NCBI GenBank assembly: GCA_017510785.1
Contig: JAFWMH010000035.1
Span: 1 to 36,709, forward strand
Direction: 5' to 3'
From: Atopobiaceae bacterium
Lineage (GTDB): Bacteria > Actinomycetota > Coriobacteriia > Coriobacteriales > Atopobiaceae
DNA: 36,709 nucleotides
The notes under the pieces are model-generated. The model was given only the letters and a program-made list of their open reading frames with translations, had not been told where the DNA came from and searched no databases. This document shows, in pieces, positions 7,099 through 13,808 of this stretch (positions are counted from its first letter, which is position 1; each line of letters opens with the position of its first letter). The position numbers and the translations under genes were made by a program.

Positions 7099-7480
7099 TG
7101 ATGCGTCCTCCTCCGTAAGATACGTACGTTTGCGTTTGCGTGGTGCCACAGCATCTCCGTTTCGTTACTGTTGCCAGCCGCGTCCGATTGAGTGGCGGTC
7201 CCGAGACCGTCTGTTCGGCGTGCCGGTCCGTTCCGCGCGCCGGTCGGCCTTTATCTCCTCGCACCGTGTCATTCCGCTCCGCGTTGGCCATTCTACTCCG
7301 ACCGTTCCGCGCTCCGGACATTCCTTATCTCCTCGCGCCGTGCCGGTCCGCTCTGCACGCCGGCTCTTGTCTCCTCCAAACCTACGCCGACCGGAACGTT
7401 GCGCACACGGAACCGTACGCTAACCTATTCCACTTGCCGACCTCACCGCGAGCCATTCGACAATCCCTTCGCAAGTCGCG
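7099..7480. other. Intergenic spacer with degenerate C/T-rich repeats
   Basis: About 380 bp between alr and the glycosylase gene. The blocks CGTGCCGGTCCG...GCCGG (7219-7243 and 7337-7361) and TTATCTCCTCGC.CCGTG (7251-7268 and 7324-7341) each occur twice. On the minus strand the second block reads AGGAGATAAGGA directly before an ATG at 7321, a good ribosome site, but the frame it opens runs out of frame over the glycosylase gene. The spacer may be the leader of the udg-tsaE transcript. Confidence 0.45.
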
Positions 7481-8632
7481 CTACACATACACCTTTTCGA
7501 GGCGCAGCCCGAAGTCGCACACGACCTCGTAGTTGATGGTATTGCGCCGCGCGGCCATGTCGTCGGCAGAAATGAACTCGTTGCCGTCGTTGCCGAGCAC
7601 CGTCACCACGTCACCAGACTCCACGGCCCGCGTCGGTCGATACGCGCGCACGTTGTTTACGCTCACCTCAAACATGAACTGGTCCATGCAAATGCGCCCG
7701 ACCTGTCGGCAACGCTCGCCGTTAACAAGCACGTCCATGTTGCCCGAGAGGGTGCGCGAAAGGCCATCGGCGTATCCAATCGGAACGGTACAAATCTGTA
7801 TGTTCGGTTTCGGCACGCGATACGTTGCGCCGTAGCTCACGCCCGTCCCCACCTCGGGACGCTCAACGCGCGTGATGCGTCCGCGCACGCTCATAACTGG
7901 CCGCAGGTGGATTTCGCGGCGCGTCTCCTTCGCCGGATGCAAACCGTAGAGCCCGATGCCCACACGACACATGTCCTCGTGAACCTCAGGATGCATAATC
8001 GTGGCCGGCGTGTTCGCGCAGTGGACAAGACCGGTTTCGTAGCCTGCGTCACGCAACGCTCCCACGGCCTCGCTAAAACGACGCGATTGCATCGCGAAGT
8101 CCCAGTCGCGCGGGACATCGGCCGTCGCGAAGTGCGTAAACGTGCCTGCACAGCGAATACCGCGATGGAAGTGGATGCTATGCCGCAGCTCGATAACGTC
8201 TCGCCAGTTCACGCCGATGCGCGTCATGCCCGTATCGATGGCAAGATGATACGGCGCCACCTTGCCCGCCGCCGCTGCGCATTCTCCCAGCGCTAGGGCG
8301 AAATCTTGCTCGTAAACTGCCGGCGCAAGATCGTAGTCCACGATGCGTTGAATCGTTTCCATAGGAGGCTGGGAGAGAATCACAATAGGCTCGGAAATCC
8401 CCGATTCGCGCAGCTCGACGCCTTCGGTAACTGTGGCCACAGCGAACTGGTCGGCGCCCGCGCTGCGCATCGCCTTCGCACACCGCACCGCTCCGTGGCC
8501 ATAGGCATCGGCCTTCACCACGCACATCATGCGTGCATCGCGCGAAATCATGCGGCGCAGAGCACGGGTGTTGTCGCGCAACGCGTCGAGATCGATCTCG
8601 ACCCACGCCCAGCGGTCTTCAGGATACTTCAT
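7481..8632 (-). CDS. alr: Alanine racemase
   Basis: 383 aa from the ATG at 8632 (MKYPEDRWAWVEIDLDALR), preceded by AAAGGAGC at good spacing; 60 upstream in-frame codons are not conserved in type. It interconverts L- and D-alanine with pyridoxal phosphate, supplying D-Ala for peptidoglycan. The PLP lysine is Lys40 in VVKADAYGHG. The C-terminal half has the substrate tyrosine region GVSYGATY, the ICTVPIGYADGL block and RICMDQF. Length is normal for the family. It lies between nnr (upstream) and the udg-tsaE pair, as in the usual actinobacterial nnr-alr-tsaE order, with its own probable promoter. Confidence 0.95.
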   Translation of the reverse strand: MKYPEDRWAWVEIDLDALRDNTRALRRMISRDARMMCVVKADAYGHGAVRCAKAMRSAGADQFAVATVTEGVELRESGISEPIVILSQPPMETIQRIVDYDLAPAVYEQDFALALGECAAAAGKVAPYHLAIDTGMTRIGVNWRDVIELRHSIHFHRGIRCAGTFTHFATADVPRDWDFAMQSRRFSEAVGALRDAGYETGLVHCANTPATIMHPEVHEDMCRVGIGLYGLHPAKETRREIHLRPVMSVRGRITRVERPEVGTGVSYGATYRVPKPNIQICTVPIGYADGLSRTLSGNMDVLVNGERCRQVGRICMDQFMFEVSVNNVRAYRPTRAVESGDVVTVLGNDGNEFISADDMAARRNTINYEVVCDFGLRLEKVYV

Positions 8633-8644
8633 GACGGCTCCTTT

Positions 8645-8675
8645 CGTTTGTAACCTAGTATAGCCTTCACAAACG
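8645..8675 (-). promoter_or_regulatory. Candidate alr promoter flanked by a GTTTGT/ACAAAC pair
   Basis: TATACT (minus strand, 8662-8657) is a good -10 box 25 bases before the alr start. It lies between the arms of an inverted repeat, CGTTTGT (8645-8651) and ACAAACG (8669-8675). A -35 box is not evident. The same half-sites occur in the nnr promoter. Confidence 0.4.
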
Positions 8676-8737
8676 ATTTGGGGATGGGCAGATGGGATAG
8701 TATTGCTTCGCGCGGTCGCGGACGGAACGGCCCCTGT

Positions 8738-8761
8738 GGTACACAACGTGTAACGTGTACC
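8738..8761. repeat. Hairpin family A, junction of a degenerate pair
   Basis: GGTACAC (8738-8744) and GTGTACC (8755-8761) flank AACGTGTAAC. The 24 bases are almost the reverse complement of the junction between the two paired hairpins at 36302-36326. The flanking GGGCCACTTAGCCCGGG on the right matches the internal TTAGC stem of the family. Confidence 0.6.
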
Positions 8762-8797
8762 GGGAGGGCCACTTAGCCCGGGTTTCCACCTTCCAAA

Positions 8798-8917
8798 TGG
8801 CCCTTTTGGCACCCATCACGCAACAATGGGTGCCGTTTGGGCCGTTTCGACAAGGGCACGGAGCGGCGGATGGCCCTTTTGGCACCCAACCCGGCTCATG
8901 GGTACCAAAAAGGGCCA
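8798..8917. repeat. Two GGCACCC hairpins between alr and nnr
   Basis: First hairpin: TTGGCACCCAT (from about 8816) pairs with ATGGGTGCC around CACGCAACA, extended by GGCCC/GGGCC. Second: GGCCCTTTTGGCACCC (8873-8888) pairs with GGGTACCAAAAAGGGCC (8900-8916), a 16-bp stem with one bulge. The second lies 20 bp beyond the nnr stop and could end its transcript, although no U-run follows. ATGGGTGCCAAATGGGC at 33067 is related. Confidence 0.6.
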
Positions 8918-8936
8918 CTTTGACAAACGCCCCGTA

Positions 8937-10541
8937 TCACACGTACGAGGCTTGCTCCTCAACGGCGTCGGTAGCGAGACCAGCGGCATCGGCAACGTCG
9001 AGGGCCATGACGCCGCGTGTGCCGCAGCGCTCGGCCGCGATGGACGCGGCGTATCCGTGGACCTCACAGGCGAGCGCGCACAAAAGCGGCAGGTTGGATA
9101 CACCGAAGCGCTCGATGCCACGTGCAAGCGTGGCGCCCATAATGCCCGCAAGCACGTCGCCCGAGCCGGCGGTAGCCAACGACGACGGCCCAGGCTTTGG
9201 CAGCATGGCGATATCGACGCCCACGCAGGCGGTCGCCGTACCCTTCGCGACAACACACACCTCGTTGCCACCCTCAGCCCACACGATGCGCCGCGACGCA
9301 TCGAGGGAGGCGCTCAGCGACGAAGGGGGATTCTCTGCGAGGCCCACCAACCTGCCGAGTTCGGTGCGATGCGGCGTGAGAACCAACGGTGACGTGCGGC
9401 GAATCAGTTCGGGGAAGCTGTCGAGACGGCCGGTGGTGAGCTTTGCCAAGCAGTTGAGCGCGTCGGCATCGAGCACGAGCGGCACGTCGCACTGCAACAA
9501 GCCGGAAACCACCGTCATCGTCGACGCATTCACCAACATGCCCGGTCCGGCCACAACCGCCCCGCTTCGCTCGGCCATGCGGCGCAGCTCCTCGCGCGCG
9601 TCGGCGGCAAACGTGCCCTTTGCAGGATCGAAGGGCAGACCAACCACGGGAATCTCTACAAGGTGAGCCTGCGCGACGGGTACCACGGGCTCGGGCACGG
9701 CCAACGTAACGTAGCCGGCACCGGCACGGGCAGCCGCCTTCGCAGCTAGAATCGCCGCGCCCGGGAAGCGCGTGGAGCCGCCGACTACAAGCACTGTACC
9801 TCGCGAGAACTTATCTACTGCGGAAATGGGAGGCGCCATAACGTCAAGATAATCCTCGACTTCGACGCGCCAGGCCACGGGATCGGCTTCCAAAACGAGG
9901 CCCTCGGTTTGCTCGGCCAGCGGCGCAACCACGATGGCACCGCTCACGTCGCGGCCCTCGTCGGAGAGAAGCCCGGGCTTGAGGCTGAGCATGGTAACCG
10001 TGACGTCGGCCACAACACAGCCGCCGGGCGCGTGGCCCGACTGTGCCGAGAGTCCGCTGGGAACATCGACCGAAACGACGCGCGCGCCCGAGGCGTTGAC
10101 GCAGTCTATCCAAATGTCGAACGGAGCCTTGGGCTCGCCGTGAAAACCGGTTCCCAAAATGGCGTCAAGAACGACGTCGGCCTCCTCGAGCAACTCCTCG
10201 AGGCGCTCGCGAGCCGGCGAGACCTCGTACACGACGCCCGCGCGCTTGGCATTGACGGCAACGACGTGCGCAAGGTTCGACTCAATGCGATCGGGTTCGA
10301 TGGGCGTCACCACCGTAACGGCAATGCCCTGCGCGCGCAGACGGTCGGCTGCAACCCAGCCGTCGCCACCGTTGTTGCCAAAGCCGGCCAAGATGACCAC
10401 CGTCGAAACATTTTCGAGACGCACGACCTCCTGCGCCGCCGCTGCGCCCGCGCGACGCATGAGCTCCGAAAGGCTCACGCCAGCACCGGTGAGTTCCTCT
10501 TCCACGTGGCGAACGTCCTCGACGTTAAGGACTGGTTGCAT
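8937..10541 (-). CDS. nnr: Bifunctional NAD(P)H-hydrate epimerase / ADP-dependent (S)-NAD(P)H-hydrate dehydratase
   Basis: 534 aa. The protein repairs hydrated, damaged NADH and NADPH: the N-terminal YjeF_N domain epimerises R- to S-hydrate and the C-terminal domain dehydrates the S-form using ADP. The epimerase signature AGFGNNGGDG is at 52-61. The dehydratase domain begins near residue 235 (SAVDKFSRGTVLVVGGSTRF) and contains VAGPGML, LTPHRTELGRLVG and the nucleotide-binding ATAGSGDVLAGIMG. The length is typical of the fused form. It starts MQPVLNVEDVRHVEE and has a candidate promoter with a perfect -35 box upstream. It sits between acpS and alr in conserved actinobacterial order. Confidence 0.95.
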   Translation of the reverse strand: MQPVLNVEDVRHVEEELTGAGVSLSELMRRAGAAAAQEVVRLENVSTVVILAGFGNNGGDGWVAADRLRAQGIAVTVVTPIEPDRIESNLAHVVAVNAKRAGVVYEVSPARERLEELLEEADVVLDAILGTGFHGEPKAPFDIWIDCVNASGARVVSVDVPSGLSAQSGHAPGGCVVADVTVTMLSLKPGLLSDEGRDVSGAIVVAPLAEQTEGLVLEADPVAWRVEVEDYLDVMAPPISAVDKFSRGTVLVVGGSTRFPGAAILAAKAAARAGAGYVTLAVPEPVVPVAQAHLVEIPVVGLPFDPAKGTFAADAREELRRMAERSGAVVAGPGMLVNASTMTVVSGLLQCDVPLVLDADALNCLAKLTTGRLDSFPELIRRTSPLVLTPHRTELGRLVGLAENPPSSLSASLDASRRIVWAEGGNEVCVVAKGTATACVGVDIAMLPKPGPSSLATAGSGDVLAGIMGATLARGIERFGVSNLPLLCALACEVHGYAASIAAERCGTRGVMALDVADAAGLATDAVEEQASYV

Positions 10542-10626
10542 GACTTATCAACTCCTTAGGCAATGGTTGCGTTTTTGGTTTGGAATGCCATAGTAACTGT
10601 TAGTTTAGCCGAGGAACGGTGTTTGG

Positions 10627-10655
10627 ATAAGACAAACTCGCAGGAAGTTTGTCAA
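10627..10655 (-). promoter_or_regulatory. Candidate nnr promoter with overlapping operator
   Basis: On the minus strand TTGACA (10655-10650), a 17-base spacer and TCTTAT (10632-10627) form a plausible sigma-70 type promoter about 85 bases before the nnr start. An inverted repeat GACAAACT-7-AGTTTGTC (10631-10653) overlaps the -35 and fills the spacer, as an operator would. The half-site GTTTGT recurs around the alr -10 box. Confidence 0.5.
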
Positions 10656-10750
10656 ACAGCCGAAGGGCGACGCGCAGGGGCCCGGCGTTTGGACGTGGTA
10701 AGGCGACGCGCGCCAAACAAGCTCATGGCGTCAGCGGCACTCCATCTGCC

Positions 10751-11251
10751 TCACGAGTTGACGTCAACGCGCTCGAGCGCATCAAGCTCGTCGAGAACGG
10801 AGCGGGCTTCACGAAACGACTTGCGGAGCTCGGCACGCGGGTCGGGGCGCTGCTCCTGCTTGGGACGAACCTCATCGGTAACGGCAACGGCGTTTGCCAC
10901 CGCAACCTCGTGCGTGTACGAAAGCGAGAGCGCCACCTCGTGAACGCCGAGCTCGGCCGCGACTTCGGCGGCACGACCCGCAAGGCGAGCCTGGGGCTGT
11001 CCGGCGTCATTGCGCGTGACGCTAACGTCGGCAAACCCAATGCCACGAGAGAACCCCGTGCCGAGCGCCTTGAGCACCGCCTCGCGCGCGGCGAACCGGG
11101 CGGCGTAGTGTTGCGCCGGACGCGCCATGCGATCGCAGTACGCGCGCTCGTCATCGGTAAACACGCGCTTGGCAAAGTTTGGCCGACGCGCGAGGACCTT
11201 CTCCATGCGCGCGATTTCCACCATGTCGACACCGATGCCTGCGAGTGCCAT
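10751..11251 (-). CDS. acpS: Holo-[acyl-carrier-protein] synthase, with C-terminal tail
   Basis: 166 aa. The enzyme transfers phosphopantetheine from CoA to apo-ACP, making it active for fatty-acid synthesis. The Mg-binding motif IGVDMVEIARM opens the protein, and FAAREAVLKALGTG is the second signature. LSLSYTHEVAVANAVA closes the core. AcpS usually ends near residue 125, so ~40 residues (DEVRPKQEQRPDPRAELRKS...) form an added charged, probably helical tail. The ribosome site GGAGATAACAAC precedes the ATG. It lies between glmS and nnr, on the same strand. Confidence 0.93.
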   Translation of the reverse strand: MALAGIGVDMVEIARMEKVLARRPNFAKRVFTDDERAYCDRMARPAQHYAARFAAREAVLKALGTGFSRGIGFADVSVTRNDAGQPQARLAGRAAEVAAELGVHEVALSLSYTHEVAVANAVAVTDEVRPKQEQRPDPRAELRKSFREARSVLDELDALERVDVNS

Positions 11252-11483
11252 GTTGTTATCTCCTTCGTGTTAGGTCGGTTGCGCAACACGGCGCTTCGCC
11301 ACGCCGCCTGGCTTTGTCGCTTCTCGTGTTCCGGCTGCGCCTCACTACTGGCAATGCGACGTAACGGGAAGCCAGTCCATCCCTGCCGCACGCTGCGACC
11401 GGCTGCCCTTGCCGCTGGCGTTCCACGACGCGATGGAAGACCCATCCGCGCGCCGCGACGCCAGCAGCACAGTCGACCCCGCG

Positions 11484-13334
11484 CTACTCCACCGTAACGG
11501 ACTTCGCGAGGTTGCGCGGCTTGTCCACGTCGTATCCGCGGTCGCGAGCGACGTAACGGGCGAGCAGCTGTAGGTGAATAACGCTCACGACCGGCACGAT
11601 GAGCTGGTCGGGACACGCCGGCACCCACAGAACCTCCTGACACATCTTCGCGACCTTCTTGTCGCCATCGGTCGCCACGGCAATAACCACCGCACCGCGC
11701 GCCAGGCACTCCTGAATGTTCGAGACGGTTTTGTCGTGCACGTGATCGGCCGGCACGACGGCAACCACGGGGAAGCCCGCCTCGATGAGCGAAATCGGAC
11801 CATGCTTCATCTCGCCGGACGGATATGCCTCGGCATGCAAATAACTTATCTCCTTGAGCTTGAGCGCACCCTCGTAGGCCGTCGTCGCGCTCACGTTACG
11901 TCCGAGGAACAGCGACGAGTTTTTGTCGCGGAAGCGATGCGACGCCTGCTTGTCTTGCCAGCGACGGGAGAGCACCTCGCGCATGAGGTCGGGAACCTGC
12001 TCCATGTTGGCGAAGTGCTTTTGAACCTCGGCGAGCGTCATGGAGCCGTTGGCCAGCGCGAGACGCAGTGCGAGCAGGTACGATGCGACCATTTGCGCGG
12101 TGTAGGCCTTCGTCGACGCGACCGCAACCTCGGGGCCAGCTTGGATGTACAGCGCACCGTCGGCCTCACGCGCCGCCGTCGAGCCGAGCACGTTGGTAAT
12201 CGCGAACACGGTGCAGCCCATTCCGCGCATGCGGCGAGCGGCGGCGAGGGTATCGGCTGTCTCGCCAGACTGGGTGATGACAAGACACATGGTGTGGTCG
12301 GTCACGAGATAATCCTCGTTGTAGTTGAACTCGCTCGCGTACTCCACCGAAACCGGAACCTTCGCCCAGCGCTCGATGGCCGTCTTGGCAATGAGGCCAA
12401 CGTGATAGGAGGTGCCGCATGCGATAATAACGATTTTATCTATTGCTGCGAGTTCGGCCTTGGAAAGCGAGAGCTCGTCCAGCTCGATGCCGTGCTCGCC
12501 CAAACGGCCGGCGAGGAGTCGCTCGATTGCCTCGGGCTGCTCGCTTATCTCCTTGGCCATGAAGTCGGAATAGCCACCCATCTTCGCGGCCGAGGCGTCC
12601 CAGTCGATGGTGAAGGTCGTGGGGTTTTGGACCTCGCGGCCGTCGCGGTCGGTAATGGCGATGGTGCCATCGGGGCTAAGCGTCGCGACGTCGTAGTCGT
12701 CGAGCTGCGTGACGTTGCTGGTTACGCTGGCGAGCGGCATGACGTCGGAGGCGGCGTAGGCACCCCCATCAGCGGTGGCCACCACGAGCGGCGAGCCCTT
12801 GCGGGTGACGACGAGCGTGCCAGGGACATCGGCGCACACGCACGCAATGGCCCAGCTGCCCTCAAGACGGTCGCACGCGTTGCGCACGGCCATGGCGAGA
12901 TTGCCGTGCGCGGGTCCGTTCCAAGCCTCCTGAATGAGGTGCGGAATGACCTCGGTGTCGGTATCGGAGCGGAACTCGTGACCCGACGCCATCAGCTCGC
13001 GCTTGAGTTCCTGGAAGTTTTCGATAATCCCGTTATGGACGACAGCGATGCGACCGGAGCCGTCGAGATGCGGGTGCGCGTTGCGGTCGGTAGGTGCGCC
13101 GTGCGTTGCCCAACGCGTGTGTCCGATACCGCAGGTGCCGTTGGGGTTAGCGACGTCGGCACGTTCGCGCAGGTCGGCCACGCGACCGGCGCACTTCACG
13201 CCGTGTATTTGGCCAGCCGGCGACACAACCGCGATGCCCGCCGAGTCGTAGCCCCTGTACTCAAGCGTCTCCAAGCCGTCGAGCAGCCAAGCTGCCGCCT
13301 GTTTCGGTCCGGTGTATCCCACGACTCCGCACAT
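11484..13334 (-). CDS. glmS: Glutamine--fructose-6-phosphate aminotransferase (isomerizing)
   Basis: 616 aa. It makes glucosamine-6-phosphate from fructose-6-phosphate and glutamine, the first step toward UDP-GlcNAc for the cell wall. After Met1 the nucleophile Cys2 leads MCGVVGYTG; GIGHTRWATHG and HNGIIENFQELK are glutaminase motifs. The two SIS isomerase domains show IIACGTSYHVG, ITQSGETADTLAA, STKAYTAQ and LGRNVSATTAYEGALKLKE, and the C terminus ends RNLAKSVTVE as expected. GGAGGACACA precedes the ATG, and TATACT at 13377-13372 is a likely -10. I see no glmS ribozyme in the short 5' region, so that control is unlikely. Confidence 0.97.
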   Translation of the reverse strand: MCGVVGYTGPKQAAAWLLDGLETLEYRGYDSAGIAVVSPAGQIHGVKCAGRVADLRERADVANPNGTCGIGHTRWATHGAPTDRNAHPHLDGSGRIAVVHNGIIENFQELKRELMASGHEFRSDTDTEVIPHLIQEAWNGPAHGNLAMAVRNACDRLEGSWAIACVCADVPGTLVVTRKGSPLVVATADGGAYAASDVMPLASVTSNVTQLDDYDVATLSPDGTIAITDRDGREVQNPTTFTIDWDASAAKMGGYSDFMAKEISEQPEAIERLLAGRLGEHGIELDELSLSKAELAAIDKIVIIACGTSYHVGLIAKTAIERWAKVPVSVEYASEFNYNEDYLVTDHTMCLVITQSGETADTLAAARRMRGMGCTVFAITNVLGSTAAREADGALYIQAGPEVAVASTKAYTAQMVASYLLALRLALANGSMTLAEVQKHFANMEQVPDLMREVLSRRWQDKQASHRFRDKNSSLFLGRNVSATTAYEGALKLKEISYLHAEAYPSGEMKHGPISLIEAGFPVVAVVPADHVHDKTVSNIQECLARGAVVIAVATDGDKKVAKMCQEVLWVPACPDQLIVPVVSVIHLQLLARYVARDRGYDVDKPRNLAKSVTVE

Positions 13335-13371
13335 TGTGTCCTCCGTTCGCGTTTTTGCTACAGTGGGAAAC

Positions 13372-13377
13372 AGTATA
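13372..13377 (-). promoter_or_regulatory. Candidate glmS -10 box
   Basis: TATACT on the minus strand, 38 bases before the glmS start. No good -35 is seen. Identical boxes precede alr, dnaX and the 16707-19277 gene at similar distances. Confidence 0.4.
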
Positions 13378-13402
13378 GCGGAACGCGGGCGGACGGCCGG
13401 GA

Positions 13403-13708
13403 GTGCGCACTATTTGCAGAAAGCGCGGCGGCTGCGGCGAGAACGTGCGCGGCAACGCGTTCGTCGACGGCGTGCGCGAAGTGGTACACTCGTGCCTTGA
13501 GGACGAGTCGTGGATGGAGGCGTACATGACGCTGGAGGAGTACTACGAGAACGAGGTCAAGCAGGCCGCCAAGCAGGCCGCCAAGCAAACCAAGCTCGAC
13601 ACGTTTGCCGAACTCGTACGCGACGGGCTTATCGGCATCGAGGTCGCCGCGGAGCGCGCGGGCGTAAGCGCTGAGGAGATGGCGAAGCTCGCTGCTGAGG
13701 TCCACTAA
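13403..13708 (+). pseudogene. C-terminal remnant of an Rpn-family nuclease gene
   Basis: From about codon 15 the frame reads VRGNAFVDGVREVVHSCLED and continues to a TAA at 13706, matching the C-terminal ~110 residues of the nuclease at 2647-3627 (VRGDPFVDEVRDMVHCCLED). The whole nuclease core and leader are missing. The reading before codon 15 does not match, so the break lies near 13440. A tandem block KQAAKQAAKQ replaces the QGYADGER repeats of the full gene. An internal ribosome site and ATG at 13526 are intact (see the next entry), so the locus may still make a protein. Confidence 0.75.
13526..13708 (+). CDS. Possible free-standing Rpn C-terminal small protein (60 aa)
   Basis: ATG at 13526 follows GGAGG by five bases, the same arrangement as at codon 231 of the full nuclease gene at 2647-3627. 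The 60-aa product begins MTLEEYYENEV and ends AGVSAEEMAKLAAEVH; it is predicted helical, with a Lys/Ala/Gln repeat. In characterised Rpn systems the internally started C-terminal fragment blocks the toxic full-length protein, so this could be an orphan antitoxin-like protein. It may also simply be decaying sequence. The frame and site are seen; the role is inferred. Confidence 0.4.
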   Translation: MTLEEYYENEVKQAAKQAAKQTKLDTFAELVRDGLIGIEVAAERAGVSAEEMAKLAAEVH

Positions 13709-13726
13709 ACATACGGGACCGCCGCA

Positions 13727-13751
13727 GGGCTTGGCGTCGGACGCCAAGCCC
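13727..13751. terminator. Perfect GC-rich hairpin between convergent genes
   Basis: GGGCTTGGCGT / ACGCCAAGCCC forms an 11-bp stem with a CGG loop, 19 bp after the Rpn remnant (+) and 58 bp after dnaX (-). No U-run follows on either strand. Similar tail-less hairpins lie at 26749-26779 and 30562-30590 beyond other genes, so they may act as I-shaped terminators. Confidence 0.5.
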
Positions 13752-13808
13752 GCGCCGCGTGTTGACATATTTGATTCTAACATGCGGCGACCGCACCGTC
13801 TTTTCCGG

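Noticed and set aside
6914..7321. Minus-strand frame with a good ribosome site (AGGAGATAAGGA) starting at 7321
   Set aside because: It runs out of frame through the glycosylase gene. The Arg-rich product has no family features. It could be a leader peptide or a frameshifted extension, but I cannot support either.
13335..13402. glmS ribozyme or riboswitch upstream of glmS
   Set aside because: The leader is only ~30 bases from the likely -10 and holds no ribozyme core.
11574..13529. 651-codon open frame on the plus strand
   Set aside because: It lies antisense to glmS, which is unmistakable. The frame is open because of high GC and has no ribosome site or family motifs.
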